From: Candidatus Methylopumilus universalis
Lineage (GTDB): Bacteria > Pseudomonadota > Gammaproteobacteria > Burkholderiales > Methylophilaceae
Direction of reading: 5' to 3'
DNA: 64,000 nt
NCBI RefSeq assembly: GCF_006364435.1
Contig: NZ_CP040977.1
Coordinates: 434,001 to 498,000, forward strand
Shown here piece after piece: positions 26,764 through 33,838 of the stretch; the first letter of the stretch is position 1; every line of letters starts with the position of its first letter. The translations under genes were made by a program, and so were the position numbers. The notes under the pieces were generated by a model. It saw only the letters and a list, made by a program, of their open reading frames with translations, was not told where the DNA came from and did no database searches.

Positions 26764-26818
26764 ATTTTAATGAATTTGATAGTTTGTCAGAAGTTTTTAG
26801 GGTTATGAATTTTGGCAG
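26764..26818 (-). promoter_or_regulatory. Promoter-like module upstream of msrPQ
   Basis: On the minus strand AAATTCATTAAAATATC (TAAAAT at 26764-26769) is preceded about 40 bases upstream by CTGCCAAAA (26810-26818). The arrangement copies the boxes before tRNA-Lys (9103-9156) and the photolyase gene (14748-14799). Confidence 0.48.
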
Positions 26819-26899
26819 TATAGAATAGCGAAATACAAATGCAGATTAAATAGTATTGAACTTTAAAAGTAAGAAATGTATCTAGATCACTTCATTAAT

Positions 26900-27025
26900 A
26901 TGAAAGATAAAAAAATGGCAAAGAAAAAATGTAAATATAATTGGCATATGGCTTTTAGATGCGGCCTTGGTTCAGCATTTTATATATTAGGTATTGCCGC
27001 TTTTATTAAATATTTATTCAATTAG
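26900..27025 (+). CDS. Small single-helix membrane protein
   Basis: A 41-residue protein beginning MKDKKMAKKKCKYNWHMAF and ending with one hydrophobic helix (GLGSAFYILGIAAFIKYLF). A second in-frame ATG is at 26915. The basic N-terminus then single helix suggests an inner-membrane peptide with the N-terminus in the cytoplasm. It ends 5 bases before the TIGR03643 gene, so it may head that small operon. No family recognised. Confidence 0.5.
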   Translation: MKDKKMAKKKCKYNWHMAFRCGLGSAFYILGIAAFIKYLFN

Positions 27026-27030
27026 GTCTG

Positions 27031-27300
27031 ATGTCAAAAAAAGAGACTTTATTAACCGAAGGAGATATTTCCAGGCTGATCGAAATGGCTTGGGAGGATA
27101 AAACACCTTTTGAAGCCATCTTAAAGACGTATCAACTAGATGAGCCTTCTTTAATGAGGCTCATGCAAAAGCACCTTAAGCCTTCATCTTATCGATTGTG
27201 GAGAAAGCGTGTTAAAGAGCGATCAAGTAAGCATTTAAAACTTAGATCGCCTGACATTAAGCGAGATCACTGCGTTACTCAATATAAAATTAGCCGTTAA
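27031..27300 (+). CDS. TIGR03643-family protein
   Basis: An 89-residue basic protein with the pattern ISRLIEMAWEDKTPFEAIL and then FRLWRKRV-like SYRLWRKRVKERSSKH, which I recognise as the TIGR03643 family. It has no known function, but it is often found beside DUF2256 and photolyase/cryptochrome genes. The first half resembles a DNA-binding helical bundle. It is followed by a DUF2256 gene 6 bases later. Confidence 0.83.
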   Translation: MSKKETLLTEGDISRLIEMAWEDKTPFEAILKTYQLDEPSLMRLMQKHLKPSSYRLWRKRVKERSSKHLKLRSPDIKRDHCVTQYKISR

Positions 27301-27306
27301 ATTATT

Positions 27307-27447
27307 ATGGGAATGGTAAAAAAAGAAAACTTACCGACAAAAATTTGCCTAGTTTGTCAAAAGCCTTTTTCTTGGAGAAAGAAGTGGCAGCTTGTTTGGA
27401 ATGATGTTAAATACTGCTCAGAGCGATGTAAGCGTCATAAAAATTAA
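27307..27447 (+). CDS. DUF2256 zinc-ribbon protein
   Basis: A 46-residue protein with two CxxC-type pairs, ICLVCQKPFSWRKKW and YCSERCKRH, which is the DUF2256 pattern (the WRKKW-W...V-YCSxRC signature). It is likely a small zinc-binding protein of unknown role. Family members often sit next to photolyase/cryptochrome genes; here the photolyase is 13 kb away, while the TIGR03643 partner is adjacent. Too short for many gene finders. Confidence 0.85.
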   Translation: MGMVKKENLPTKICLVCQKPFSWRKKWQLVWNDVKYCSERCKRHKN

Positions 27448-27449
27448 GC

Positions 27450-27791
27450 ATGATCGGAAAAATTAGAAAAAAACTTCTACCACCTATATTATCAGAGGCC
27501 ATTCCGGACACTATAATATGCCCAATATGTAGCAGAGTTATTCCAGAATCTCAAAAAGATGCGCACCATTTAATTCCAAAATCTAAAGGCGGTAAATCTA
27601 CGGAATATCTTCACCGAATCTGCCATAAACAAATCCACGCTTTATTTAATGAAAATGAACTCGCTAAAATATTGAATACTGCAGAGTCATTAAGAAACCA
27701 TTCCGATATGCAAACGTTTATTAATTGGGTGAAAAATAAGCCAGATAATTTTTACGAGAGAGCTGCTAAAAGTTCACGTATTAAGAAATAG
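27450..27791 (+). CDS. HNH endonuclease-domain protein
   Basis: A 113-residue protein with a compact HNH nuclease motif: ICPICSRVIP zinc-binding pair, then DAHHLIPKSKGGKSTEYLHRICHKQIHALF. Catalytic His and the structural Cys pairs are all present. It starts 3 bases after DUF2256 and belongs to the same small operon. Cellular role unknown; such standalone HNH proteins may act in DNA repair. It is not part of an intron or prophage here. Confidence 0.85.
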   Translation: MIGKIRKKLLPPILSEAIPDTIICPICSRVIPESQKDAHHLIPKSKGGKSTEYLHRICHKQIHALFNENELAKILNTAESLRNHSDMQTFINWVKNKPDNFYERAAKSSRIKK

Positions 27792-27800
27792 TGAGATCAT

Positions 27801-28127
27801 TCATAGTATTTTTTGCAACACATAGAAAAGTATGATCATAAGAATTGTTACCATCATCATTGAAGTGAAGAAGCCATAACCATTTTTAAGTAACCAACTA
27901 AATAAAGGTAATACAGGCATTACTGGCAATACGTAAATAAAATTTTCATTGGCTAATTTAGCAATTTTCTCTGTATCTTTGCTTTCAAACCAAATCATCG
28001 TATAAGCAGTAAAAGAAATAATTGGCAGCGCTAACAAGAGCGCAGCTAATTTTGTATCTTTCTTGCTTAACTCAGTAACAAGAACAATCACCAAGACAGC
28101 GATAATAATTTTTATGAGATAAACCAT
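27801..28127 (-). CDS. DUF3147-family membrane protein
   Basis: A 108-residue protein with four hydrophobic segments, matching DUF3147 (opening with a long helix, then KDTKLAALLLALPIIS and a middle TAYTMIWFESKDTEKIA). Function unknown. Its start codon overlaps the stop of the DUF429 gene (28127), so the three minus-strand genes DCC, DUF429 and DUF3147 form one operon. Confidence 0.8.
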   Translation of the reverse strand: MVYLIKIIIAVLVIVLVTELSKKDTKLAALLLALPIISFTAYTMIWFESKDTEKIAKLANENFIYVLPVMPVLPLFSWLLKNGYGFFTSMMMVTILMIILFYVLQKIL

Positions 28128-28813
28128 TAGTAAACGATCTGCATGTTTGGTTTCTCAGGTATTTTTGGTATATATGAAGCTTGATTATTTGCTATTCTTT
28201 TAGCGCTCCATAAAACAACGAGGGCATCTAAAATATCATTATCCATTACATCTTTTTTTTGATATTTAGTTCGGATGGCATCAAAATTTAAATTCAGAAA
28301 ATGTTTATCAAGAAGAGACTTTCTTATTTTAAAGCCTTCATCTGTCTTTTTGCTCTCAAGGATTATTTTTTCATTATTCATAGCTCTAAAGCTTAGCTCC
28401 GGATGTATTTCAAATACTTTTATATTCTCATAATGAAGTATATTTTGGACATCCTTTATCTTGGGAAATAAATACCAAGATTGAAGTGACATGGATTTCC
28501 CAATAAGTTTTTTAGATACAAGGGATGCTTTCTCATAATTCGGTTGATCTAGCATTTCTGGTGTTGGCGCTGTAAATACAGAAGAGGCTTTTTTACTAAG
28601 AAGTTTTCTAGCTAATTGATCGGCTTGTCGAGGCATCACTTCCGATAAGATGACGGGTATATCGATACCAATGATTAACTGATTGGTCCCAATAAAAAAA
28701 TTCTTGAGATTACTTATGCTTTGAAAAATAGCAGTTTCAATAACCCCCTCTTGATTCTGCCAAGCTGCAAACCAACCAGATTTACATCCATCGATGCCGA
28801 CGATTAAAGGCAA
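28127..28813 (-). CDS. DUF429-family protein
   Basis: A 228-residue protein of the predicted RNase H-like nuclease family DUF429. The N-terminal GIDGCKSGWFAAW carries the conserved Asp, IIGIDIPV is the second conserved strand, and DILDALVVLWSA near the C-terminus supplies a further acidic residue. Biochemical function is not established. It directly abuts the DCC-family gene (one base apart) and overlaps the DUF3147 gene. Confidence 0.83.
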   Translation of the reverse strand: MPLIVGIDGCKSGWFAAWQNQEGVIETAIFQSISNLKNFFIGTNQLIIGIDIPVILSEVMPRQADQLARKLLSKKASSVFTAPTPEMLDQPNYEKASLVSKKLIGKSMSLQSWYLFPKIKDVQNILHYENIKVFEIHPELSFRAMNNEKIILESKKTDEGFKIRKSLLDKHFLNLNFDAIRTKYQKKDVMDNDILDALVVLWSAKRIANNQASYIPKIPEKPNMQIVY

Positions 28814-29170
28814 CTAATTCACCCTGCAGTATTTCATTTTATTAAAGCGCCATAGAGCGAAGTATGAATAGAACACTTTACTCAGTTGGTAAATTAATGG
28901 CATTTTGATTATAAAACTTAATAATCTCCAGCCTTCTAGGTTGTTCCATATAAGACAAAATGCATCTACACCCCTATAAAGTCTCTCTTTTCCATCGATA
29001 GCATGAAGACTTAATAAAGCATCCTTCTGCGCAATGCCATATTTACGAAGTAATTCATGATGCGTATGAAGATTGCACCATAAGAAAACGCCTTTCGGTG
29101 CGATTGATTTATAGTAGTTAATCTCTTTTGAACAAAGGCTGCAGTGTTGATCGTAAAGAATTTTTATCAT
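28814..29170 (-). CDS. DCC-family thiol-disulfide oxidoreductase-like protein (DUF393)
   Basis: A 118-residue thioredoxin-fold protein whose opening ILYDQHCSLCSKEINYYK holds the DxxCxxC motif (Cys10, Cys13) of the DCC family. The middle HAIDGKERLYRGVDAFCLIW is also typical. It is the first gene of the DCC-DUF429-DUF3147 operon. Upstream lies a two-hairpin element that may regulate it or be an independent RNA. Redox partner unknown. Confidence 0.86.
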   Translation of the reverse strand: MIKILYDQHCSLCSKEINYYKSIAPKGVFLWCNLHTHHELLRKYGIAQKDALLSLHAIDGKERLYRGVDAFCLIWNNLEGWRLLSFIIKMPLIYQLSKVFYSYFALWRFNKMKYCRVN

Positions 29171-29189
29171 ATTTTTTAATCTTTAAAAG

Positions 29190-29310
29190 AGAAAGGCTCC
29201 AAACCATTCGGGGGAAAAATTTGGAGCCGATCGAGCAATATTTCAGCTTATTGCTTCTTAACTAGAGTTTAAAAGCCAATAAAAATTCATTTTTTATAAA
29301 AATATACAAA
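29190..29310 (-). ncRNA. Candidate small RNA with two hairpins, copy 1
   Basis: Read on the minus strand: a TTGACA (29342-29347), 17 bases, then TATAGG (29319-29324) form a good promoter. About 60 bases later comes the hairpin AGCAATA-N8-TATTGCT (29234-29255) and then a second stem GGCTCCAAA / TTTGGAGCC (29195-29228) followed by TTTCTCTTTT, which looks like a terminator. A related pair of hairpins occurs at 43905-43975 with the hairpin segment GCTGAAATATTGC conserved and the terminator stem different in sequence. It could also be a leader of the DCC gene. Confidence 0.45.
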
Positions 29311-29324
29311 AAATGTAGCCTATA

Positions 29325-29733
29325 GATAACAGTTTATTAACTGTCAAGAATTTGAGCCATTTCAGGTGGCTTTATTACAATTTAAGCTGAAGATTTATTG
29401 TGGAAGATAAAGTAAAAAATCCCCTCCATTCTGCATGTTCTAAAAGGATAGTAAGTAACAAAAACGAAGGGGCGAACTTAGAAAAAATTTACATCAAAAT
29501 AAATTTTAACTGATCTAATTTATTTATGCTTTTTTTTATAAAAATCAACACATTAAAGCACATTTATTTATTTCCATAATTTAGTTATGGTTAATGATAA
29601 CCATGAAACAAAATTTAAGTGTTTTGAAAAATTCAAATCACAGGCTAAACTGACATTTAGATAATTTACTTAAACACTAGTTAATTATTTTAGTTCTTGA
29701 AAGTTGTTTTCTATCAACCATTAGGAGGTTCCT
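29325..29733. other. Long intergenic region upstream of proteorhodopsin
   Basis: Apart from the minus-strand promoter and the inverted repeat listed separately, this AT-rich stretch contains no reading frame I can support. A weak promoter TTGAAA (29624-29629), 16 bases, TAAACT (29646-29651) precedes the rhodopsin gene. A split CCCCTCC / GAAGGGG pair around 29422 and 29470 could form a long-range hairpin. Confidence 0.5.
29587..29604. promoter_or_regulatory. Inverted repeat, candidate operator of proteorhodopsin
   Basis: A perfect repeat ATGGTTA-ATGA-TAACCAT lies about 130 bases upstream of the proteorhodopsin ATG and about 20 bases before the weak -35 box. It may be a binding site for a light or nutrient regulator. 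It has a slight resemblance to a Fur box but only over part of its length. Confidence 0.4.
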
Positions 29734-30525
29734 ATGTTTCAAGGTTTTTTTAAATCGGTAAAAAATAAGAGCTTATTAGGTTTGTCTTTATTAGGCTTAT
29801 CGACATTAGCTTTTGCAGAGGGCCATTCAGCCCAAGTTCTCCAATCAAGTGATTTTGTTGGCATTACTTTTTGGTTAATTTCAATGGCATTAGTTGCTTC
29901 AACTGCTTTTTTCTTTCTTGAAAGAGATCGCGTAGTAGGTAAGTGGAAAACTTCTCTTACTGTATCTGGACTAGTTACATTAGTAGCAGCTGTTCACTAT
30001 TTCTATATGCGTGACGTGTGGATTGCAACAGGATCAACACCAACAGTGTATAGATATATTGATTGGTTAATTACAGTGCCTTTATTAATGATTGAATTCT
30101 ATTTAATTCTTTCAGCGATTACGAAGGTTTCTACAGGTGTCTTTTGGAGACTTGTAATTGGTACATTAGTAATGCTTGTTGGAGGTTATGTCGGTGAGGC
30201 TGGTTATGCCGATGTTATGACATCATTCATTGTTGGTATGCTTGGATGGTTCTATATCCTTTACGAAATTTTTGCTGGTGAAGCAAGTAAAATCGCTGCA
30301 AATAAAGCTCCAGCAACAGTTCAAAAAGCCTTCAATACAATGCGATTAATTGTTACATTTGGTTGGGCAATTTATCCATTAGGCTATTACTTTGGTTATT
30401 TAACTGGTTCAGATCCTGCAAGCAGCATGGCATCATTAAACATCATCTATAACTTAGCTGACGTTTTAAACAAAATTGCTTTCGGTGTAATTATTTGGTC
30501 TGTAGCAGTATCAGAATCAAAATAA
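29734..30525 (+). CDS. Proteorhodopsin, green-type proton pump
   Basis: A 263-residue seven-helix rhodopsin with an N-terminal cleavable-looking leader (to about residue 29). Key residues by alignment to marine proteorhodopsin: His88, proton acceptor Asp110 in YRYIDWLITVP, Thr114, Leu118 (the 105 equivalent, hence green absorbing), donor Glu121, and retinal-binding Lys247. The DTE triad marks an outward proton pump. The helix E site that binds a carotenoid antenna in xanthorhodopsin is Phe165 here. A strong AGGAGGT ribosome-binding site and a dedicated terminator indicate a strongly expressed single gene. Confidence 0.97.
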   Translation: MFQGFFKSVKNKSLLGLSLLGLSTLAFAEGHSAQVLQSSDFVGITFWLISMALVASTAFFFLERDRVVGKWKTSLTVSGLVTLVAAVHYFYMRDVWIATGSTPTVYRYIDWLITVPLLMIEFYLILSAITKVSTGVFWRLVIGTLVMLVGGYVGEAGYADVMTSFIVGMLGWFYILYEIFAGEASKIAANKAPATVQKAFNTMRLIVTFGWAIYPLGYYFGYLTGSDPASSMASLNIIYNLADVLNKIAFGVIIWSVAVSESK

Positions 30526-30552
30526 GTAAAGTAAGTATGTAATTTCTTTAAA

Positions 30553-30590
30553 AAACTGTGCAGCTTAGGCTGCACAGTTTTTTTATTTTT
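30553..30590 (+). terminator. Terminator of the proteorhodopsin gene
   Basis: A perfect 12-base stem AAACTGTGCAGC / GCTGCACAGTTT with the loop TTAG is followed by a T-rich tail. It separates proteorhodopsin transcription from the second rhodopsin and the crt genes. Confidence 0.96.
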
Positions 30591-30649
30591 ACTAATTAAA
30601 TTTAATAATATCAATAGGTTAAGATAACTAATATCGATACACTAACCCC

Positions 30650-31375
30650 ATGAGCATAGATGAGTTTAATTTAGTATATAACGCGATCTCTTTTGCAATC
30701 GCTGCTTTTGGAGCATCAACCGTATTTTTCCTCCTGCAAAGGTCACAGGTTTCACCCGCATACAAAACTGCATTAACCCTTTCGGGACTTGTTTGTTTAA
30801 TTACAACTTACCATTATTTAAGAATTTTTGAGAGCTTCAACAGTGCTTATATATTGAAAGATGGTCTAGTGATACAAAGTGGTATGCAATTTAATAATGC
30901 ATATCGATATGTTGATTGGCTATTAACCGTTCCCTTATTACTTCTAGAATTTGTATTAGTCTTAAGATTGCCTCATACGGAAACATACAAAAAAGGTCTG
31001 GGGCTAACTTTAGCTTCTGCGATTATGGTTTTATTGGGCTACCCTGGGGAAACCCTTACAATTGGATTTGCTAAGATTATTTGGTGGATTTTAGCAATGA
31101 TTCCATTTTCTTATATATTGTATGAAATGATTAAAGGGGTCGGTGCATCAATTAAAACTCAACCTTTAGTTGTTCAGCCATTATTCAAAAAAACAAGACT
31201 ACTGATTATTCTGTCATGGTCATTTTATCCGCTTGTTTATATCCTACCTTTATTTGGTCTGTCCGCATTCGTCAGTGTTCAGGTTGGGTTCACTGTTGTT
31301 GATATAGTTGCTAAATCAGTTTTCGGGATTTTGATTTATATTATTGCGCAAAGAAAATCAGAAATTGGCGCTTAG
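30650..31375 (+). CDS. Xanthorhodopsin-like second rhodopsin
   Basis: A 241-residue seven-helix rhodopsin, distinct from the first. The long B-C loop ending FNNAYRYVDWLLTVPLLLLEF and the GYPGE motif are of the xanthorhodopsin group. Key residues: His55, acceptor Asp89, Thr93, Leu97 (green-type), donor Glu100, retinal Lys222. The carotenoid-pocket position, Gly in xanthorhodopsin, aligns to Trp146, as in bacteriorhodopsin, so an antenna is unlikely (alignment by eye). There is no signal peptide and no visible Shine-Dalgarno sequence. It heads the retinal-synthesis genes after a 58-base gap. Confidence 0.93.
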   Translation: MSIDEFNLVYNAISFAIAAFGASTVFFLLQRSQVSPAYKTALTLSGLVCLITTYHYLRIFESFNSAYILKDGLVIQSGMQFNNAYRYVDWLLTVPLLLLEFVLVLRLPHTETYKKGLGLTLASAIMVLLGYPGETLTIGFAKIIWWILAMIPFSYILYEMIKGVGASIKTQPLVVQPLFKKTRLLIILSWSFYPLVYILPLFGLSAFVSVQVGFTVVDIVAKSVFGILIYIIAQRKSEIGA

Positions 31376-31383
31376 TTAAGTCT

Positions 31384-31412
31384 TTGACAAACAGATATAT
31401 TGTATACATATA
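31384..31412 (+). promoter_or_regulatory. Promoter of the crt-blh operon
   Basis: TTGACA (31384-31389) followed after 17 bases by CATATA (31407-31412), 21 bases before the crtE start. The -35 box is perfect and the -10 region weak but AT-rich, with the 8-base palindrome TGTATACA inside the spacer. It would allow carotenoid genes to be transcribed apart from the upstream rhodopsin. Confidence 0.5.
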
Positions 31413-31433
31413 TTCTTTTAAATAAGACTCATT

Positions 31434-32378
31434 ATGATTTCAAACGAAAGTGATTCACTAGAGAGCGTTAAAAAACAGCTAGCCAAGTCTTTCGAGGTGA
31501 ACGAAAAAAATTTATCTCTATGGCTGAATTGGCATGGAGGGTCGGAAGGAAAATTAATTCGCTCTCACTTGGCACTTTCTACCGGAGAAGCATTAGGACT
31601 ATCAAAACATACAGCAATTATTTGGGCAGTGGTTTGTGAGTTAATTCATAGCGCCTCGCTTTTGCATGATGACATTTGTGACAGCGATGAGATTAGAAGA
31701 GGTAAGGTAAGCGTATGGAAAAATTTTGGTATACCAGCTGCTATATGCACTGGCGACTATTTAATAGCAGAATCCTTTAAAAAAATTACTGAAATTGAGC
31801 AGGGCTGGCATCAAAATATTTTACTAGGGTTACTTTCAGGCACCGTTAAGGAAATTGTTTTTGGCCAGTCAGGCGATGTCAACACAAGCTTCTTAAGTCT
31901 AGGCTGGGAAGAGTATAAAAGTCTGGCCACAGCAAAAACATCACCCCTTATTTGTTTGCCTATCATGGGAATGTTTAAATGCGCTGAACTAGATGAACCT
32001 TATTATATTAATTTAAGAAAAATGACAGACGAAATAGGACTTGCTTATCAAATTGTTAATGACTTAGAAAATATTTTATTAAACCAAGTAGATGAAATTC
32101 CTACAGATATTGAGTTTGAAAGAATGAATGCATTGCTAGTTTTAGTTAAAGAAAAGTCTTCTGAAAAAGAAATTAATTTTTTGAAAAAAAATAAAGCTGA
32201 ATTTAAGCAATTTTTAATATCTTCAAATATTAAAGATGATTTAATTGATAGGATTCAATTGATACTAGAAAATATTAAAAATTCTTTACACCTTATGCCG
32301 GTCGTCATCAGACCTATTATTTCTTCTCTTTGTGAAGAGATAAACAAAAAAGCTAGCCAGTTTACACATGCAAAATAA
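31434..32378 (+). CDS. crtE: Geranylgeranyl diphosphate synthase
   Basis: A 314-residue class I polyprenyl synthase. The first aspartate-rich motif is present as LLHDDICDSDEIRRG near residue 77. The second, normally DDxxD, reads QIVNDLENIL, so two acidic positions are replaced by Asn, which is unusual. Position at the head of crtI-crtB-crtY-blh argues that it makes GGPP for phytoene. The last 11 bases overlap crtI. It could instead be an altered paralogue with reduced activity if another GGPP synthase exists elsewhere. Confidence 0.85.
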   Translation: MISNESDSLESVKKQLAKSFEVNEKNLSLWLNWHGGSEGKLIRSHLALSTGEALGLSKHTAIIWAVVCELIHSASLLHDDICDSDEIRRGKVSVWKNFGIPAAICTGDYLIAESFKKITEIEQGWHQNILLGLLSGTVKEIVFGQSGDVNTSFLSLGWEEYKSLATAKTSPLICLPIMGMFKCAELDEPYYINLRKMTDEIGLAYQIVNDLENILLNQVDEIPTDIEFERMNALLVLVKEKSSEKEINFLKKNKAEFKQFLISSNIKDDLIDRIQLILENIKNSLHLMPVVIRPIISSLCEEINKKASQFTHAK

Positions 32379-33837
32379 AAAAATAATTGTAATCGGAAGT
32401 GGTTTTGGGGGAATCGCTGCAGCTTTGCGAATGAGGGCTAAGGGTTATGAAGTCGATTTGCATGAAAAATTAGATCAAATTGGTGGAAGAGCAAGGCAGT
32501 TTAATCGGAACGGCTTTGTTTATGACGCGGGGCCTACAGTCATTACCGCACCCTATCTTTTTAGGGAATTATTTGAAATTTTTAATGAAGAAATTGATGA
32601 TTTTATTCAATTTATCCCTTTAGATCCTTGGTATCGATTTAGATTTCATGATGGGACATTTTTTAATTATGGCCCAGATCAAGATCAGTTATTAGAGCAA
32701 ATAAAAGCCATTGAGCCTAGAGATGTAAATGGCTATCTTAAAATGCTTCGGCATGCTGAGAAAATATTTGAATTAGGCTACCTCAAGCTTGCTGATCAGC
32801 CTTTTCATAAATTAAGCAGTTTAATTAAATATACCCCCGATATTATTAAGTTAAAGGGCTATCAATCTGTTTATCAATTTGTATCAAACTATTTAAGCCA
32901 TCCAAATTTAAGGCAAGCTTTCTCAATTCAGCCCTTACTTGTTGGAGGTAACCCTTTTAATACAACTTCAATTTATGCTCTTATTCACGCGCTTGAAAAA
33001 AAATGGGGAGTATTTTTTGCTAAGGGAGGAACTGGAGAAATAATATCTCAGTTAAAGATGCTGATGGAGCGCCAGGGTGTAAATATATTTCTTAATAGCG
33101 AAATTAAGAAAATTGTTACTCGCGACAAAATGGTTGAAGGCATAGAAACTGAGGAAGGTAAATTTTATAAGGCTGATTATTTAATTACAAATGCAGATCC
33201 TATTTATACAAATACCAATTTAATAGAACATAAAAAAATTTCCTTGCATAATAAATTTGTAAAGAAAACAGCCAAGCACTCCATGGGTTTGTTTGTTTTT
33301 TTCTTTGGAACAAAAGTTAAATATGAGGATATTGCTCACCATACTATTTGGATGGGGCCGCGCTATAAAGAATTGCTTAGTGATATATTTGATCGCTATA
33401 AATTATCCGAGGATTTTTCTATTTACCTTCATAGACCCACAGCAACTGATCCTGATTTTGCCCCTACAGGTTGCGATAGTTTTTATGCGTTAGTTCCAGT
33501 ACCAAATTTGAAAGGAAATATTAGCTGGAAAGAAGAGGCGCCGAAATTTACACAATCTATTATTAAGGCTCTAGAGCAAACCATGATGCCAAAACTTAGT
33601 GAATATATTTGCGAATCTTTTGTAATGACCCCTGACGATTTTCTTCAAGATTACAACACGCCTTTTGGCTCAGGATTTTCTATTGCTCCGTTATTTAGAC
33701 AATCTGCTTGGTTCAGGACGCACAATAAGGATGATTTATATCAGAACCTTTTTTATGTAGGTGCTGGGACTCATCCGGGCGCTGGTGTTCCAGGCGTCCT
33801 GAATTCAGCCAAAGTCATCGATAAATTGATTCCATAG
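32368..33837 (+). CDS. crtI: Phytoene desaturase
   Basis: A 489-residue flavoprotein with the N-terminal dinucleotide fold KIIVIGSGFGGIAAALRM and the family stretch GGRARQFNRNGFVYDAGPTVITAP. The C-terminus has FYVGAGTHPGAGVPGVLNSAK, the CrtI signature. It converts phytoene to lycopene by four desaturations. It overlaps crtE and is followed one base later by crtB, so the genes are cotranscribed. Confidence 0.96.
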   Translation: MQNKKIIVIGSGFGGIAAALRMRAKGYEVDLHEKLDQIGGRARQFNRNGFVYDAGPTVITAPYLFRELFEIFNEEIDDFIQFIPLDPWYRFRFHDGTFFNYGPDQDQLLEQIKAIEPRDVNGYLKMLRHAEKIFELGYLKLADQPFHKLSSLIKYTPDIIKLKGYQSVYQFVSNYLSHPNLRQAFSIQPLLVGGNPFNTTSIYALIHALEKKWGVFFAKGGTGEIISQLKMLMERQGVNIFLNSEIKKIVTRDKMVEGIETEEGKFYKADYLITNADPIYTNTNLIEHKKISLHNKFVKKTAKHSMGLFVFFFGTKVKYEDIAHHTIWMGPRYKELLSDIFDRYKLSEDFSIYLHRPTATDPDFAPTGCDSFYALVPVPNLKGNISWKEEAPKFTQSIIKALEQTMMPKLSEYICESFVMTPDDFLQDYNTPFGSGFSIAPLFRQSAWFRTHNKDDLYQNLFYVGAGTHPGAGVPGVLNSAKVIDKLIP

Positions 33838-33838
33838 T

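Noticed and set aside
29422-29476. CCCCTCC and GAAGGGG pair upstream of proteorhodopsin as a riboswitch
   Set aside because: Only short arms over a 40-base loop, and no conserved core of a known riboswitch; noted only as possible pairing.
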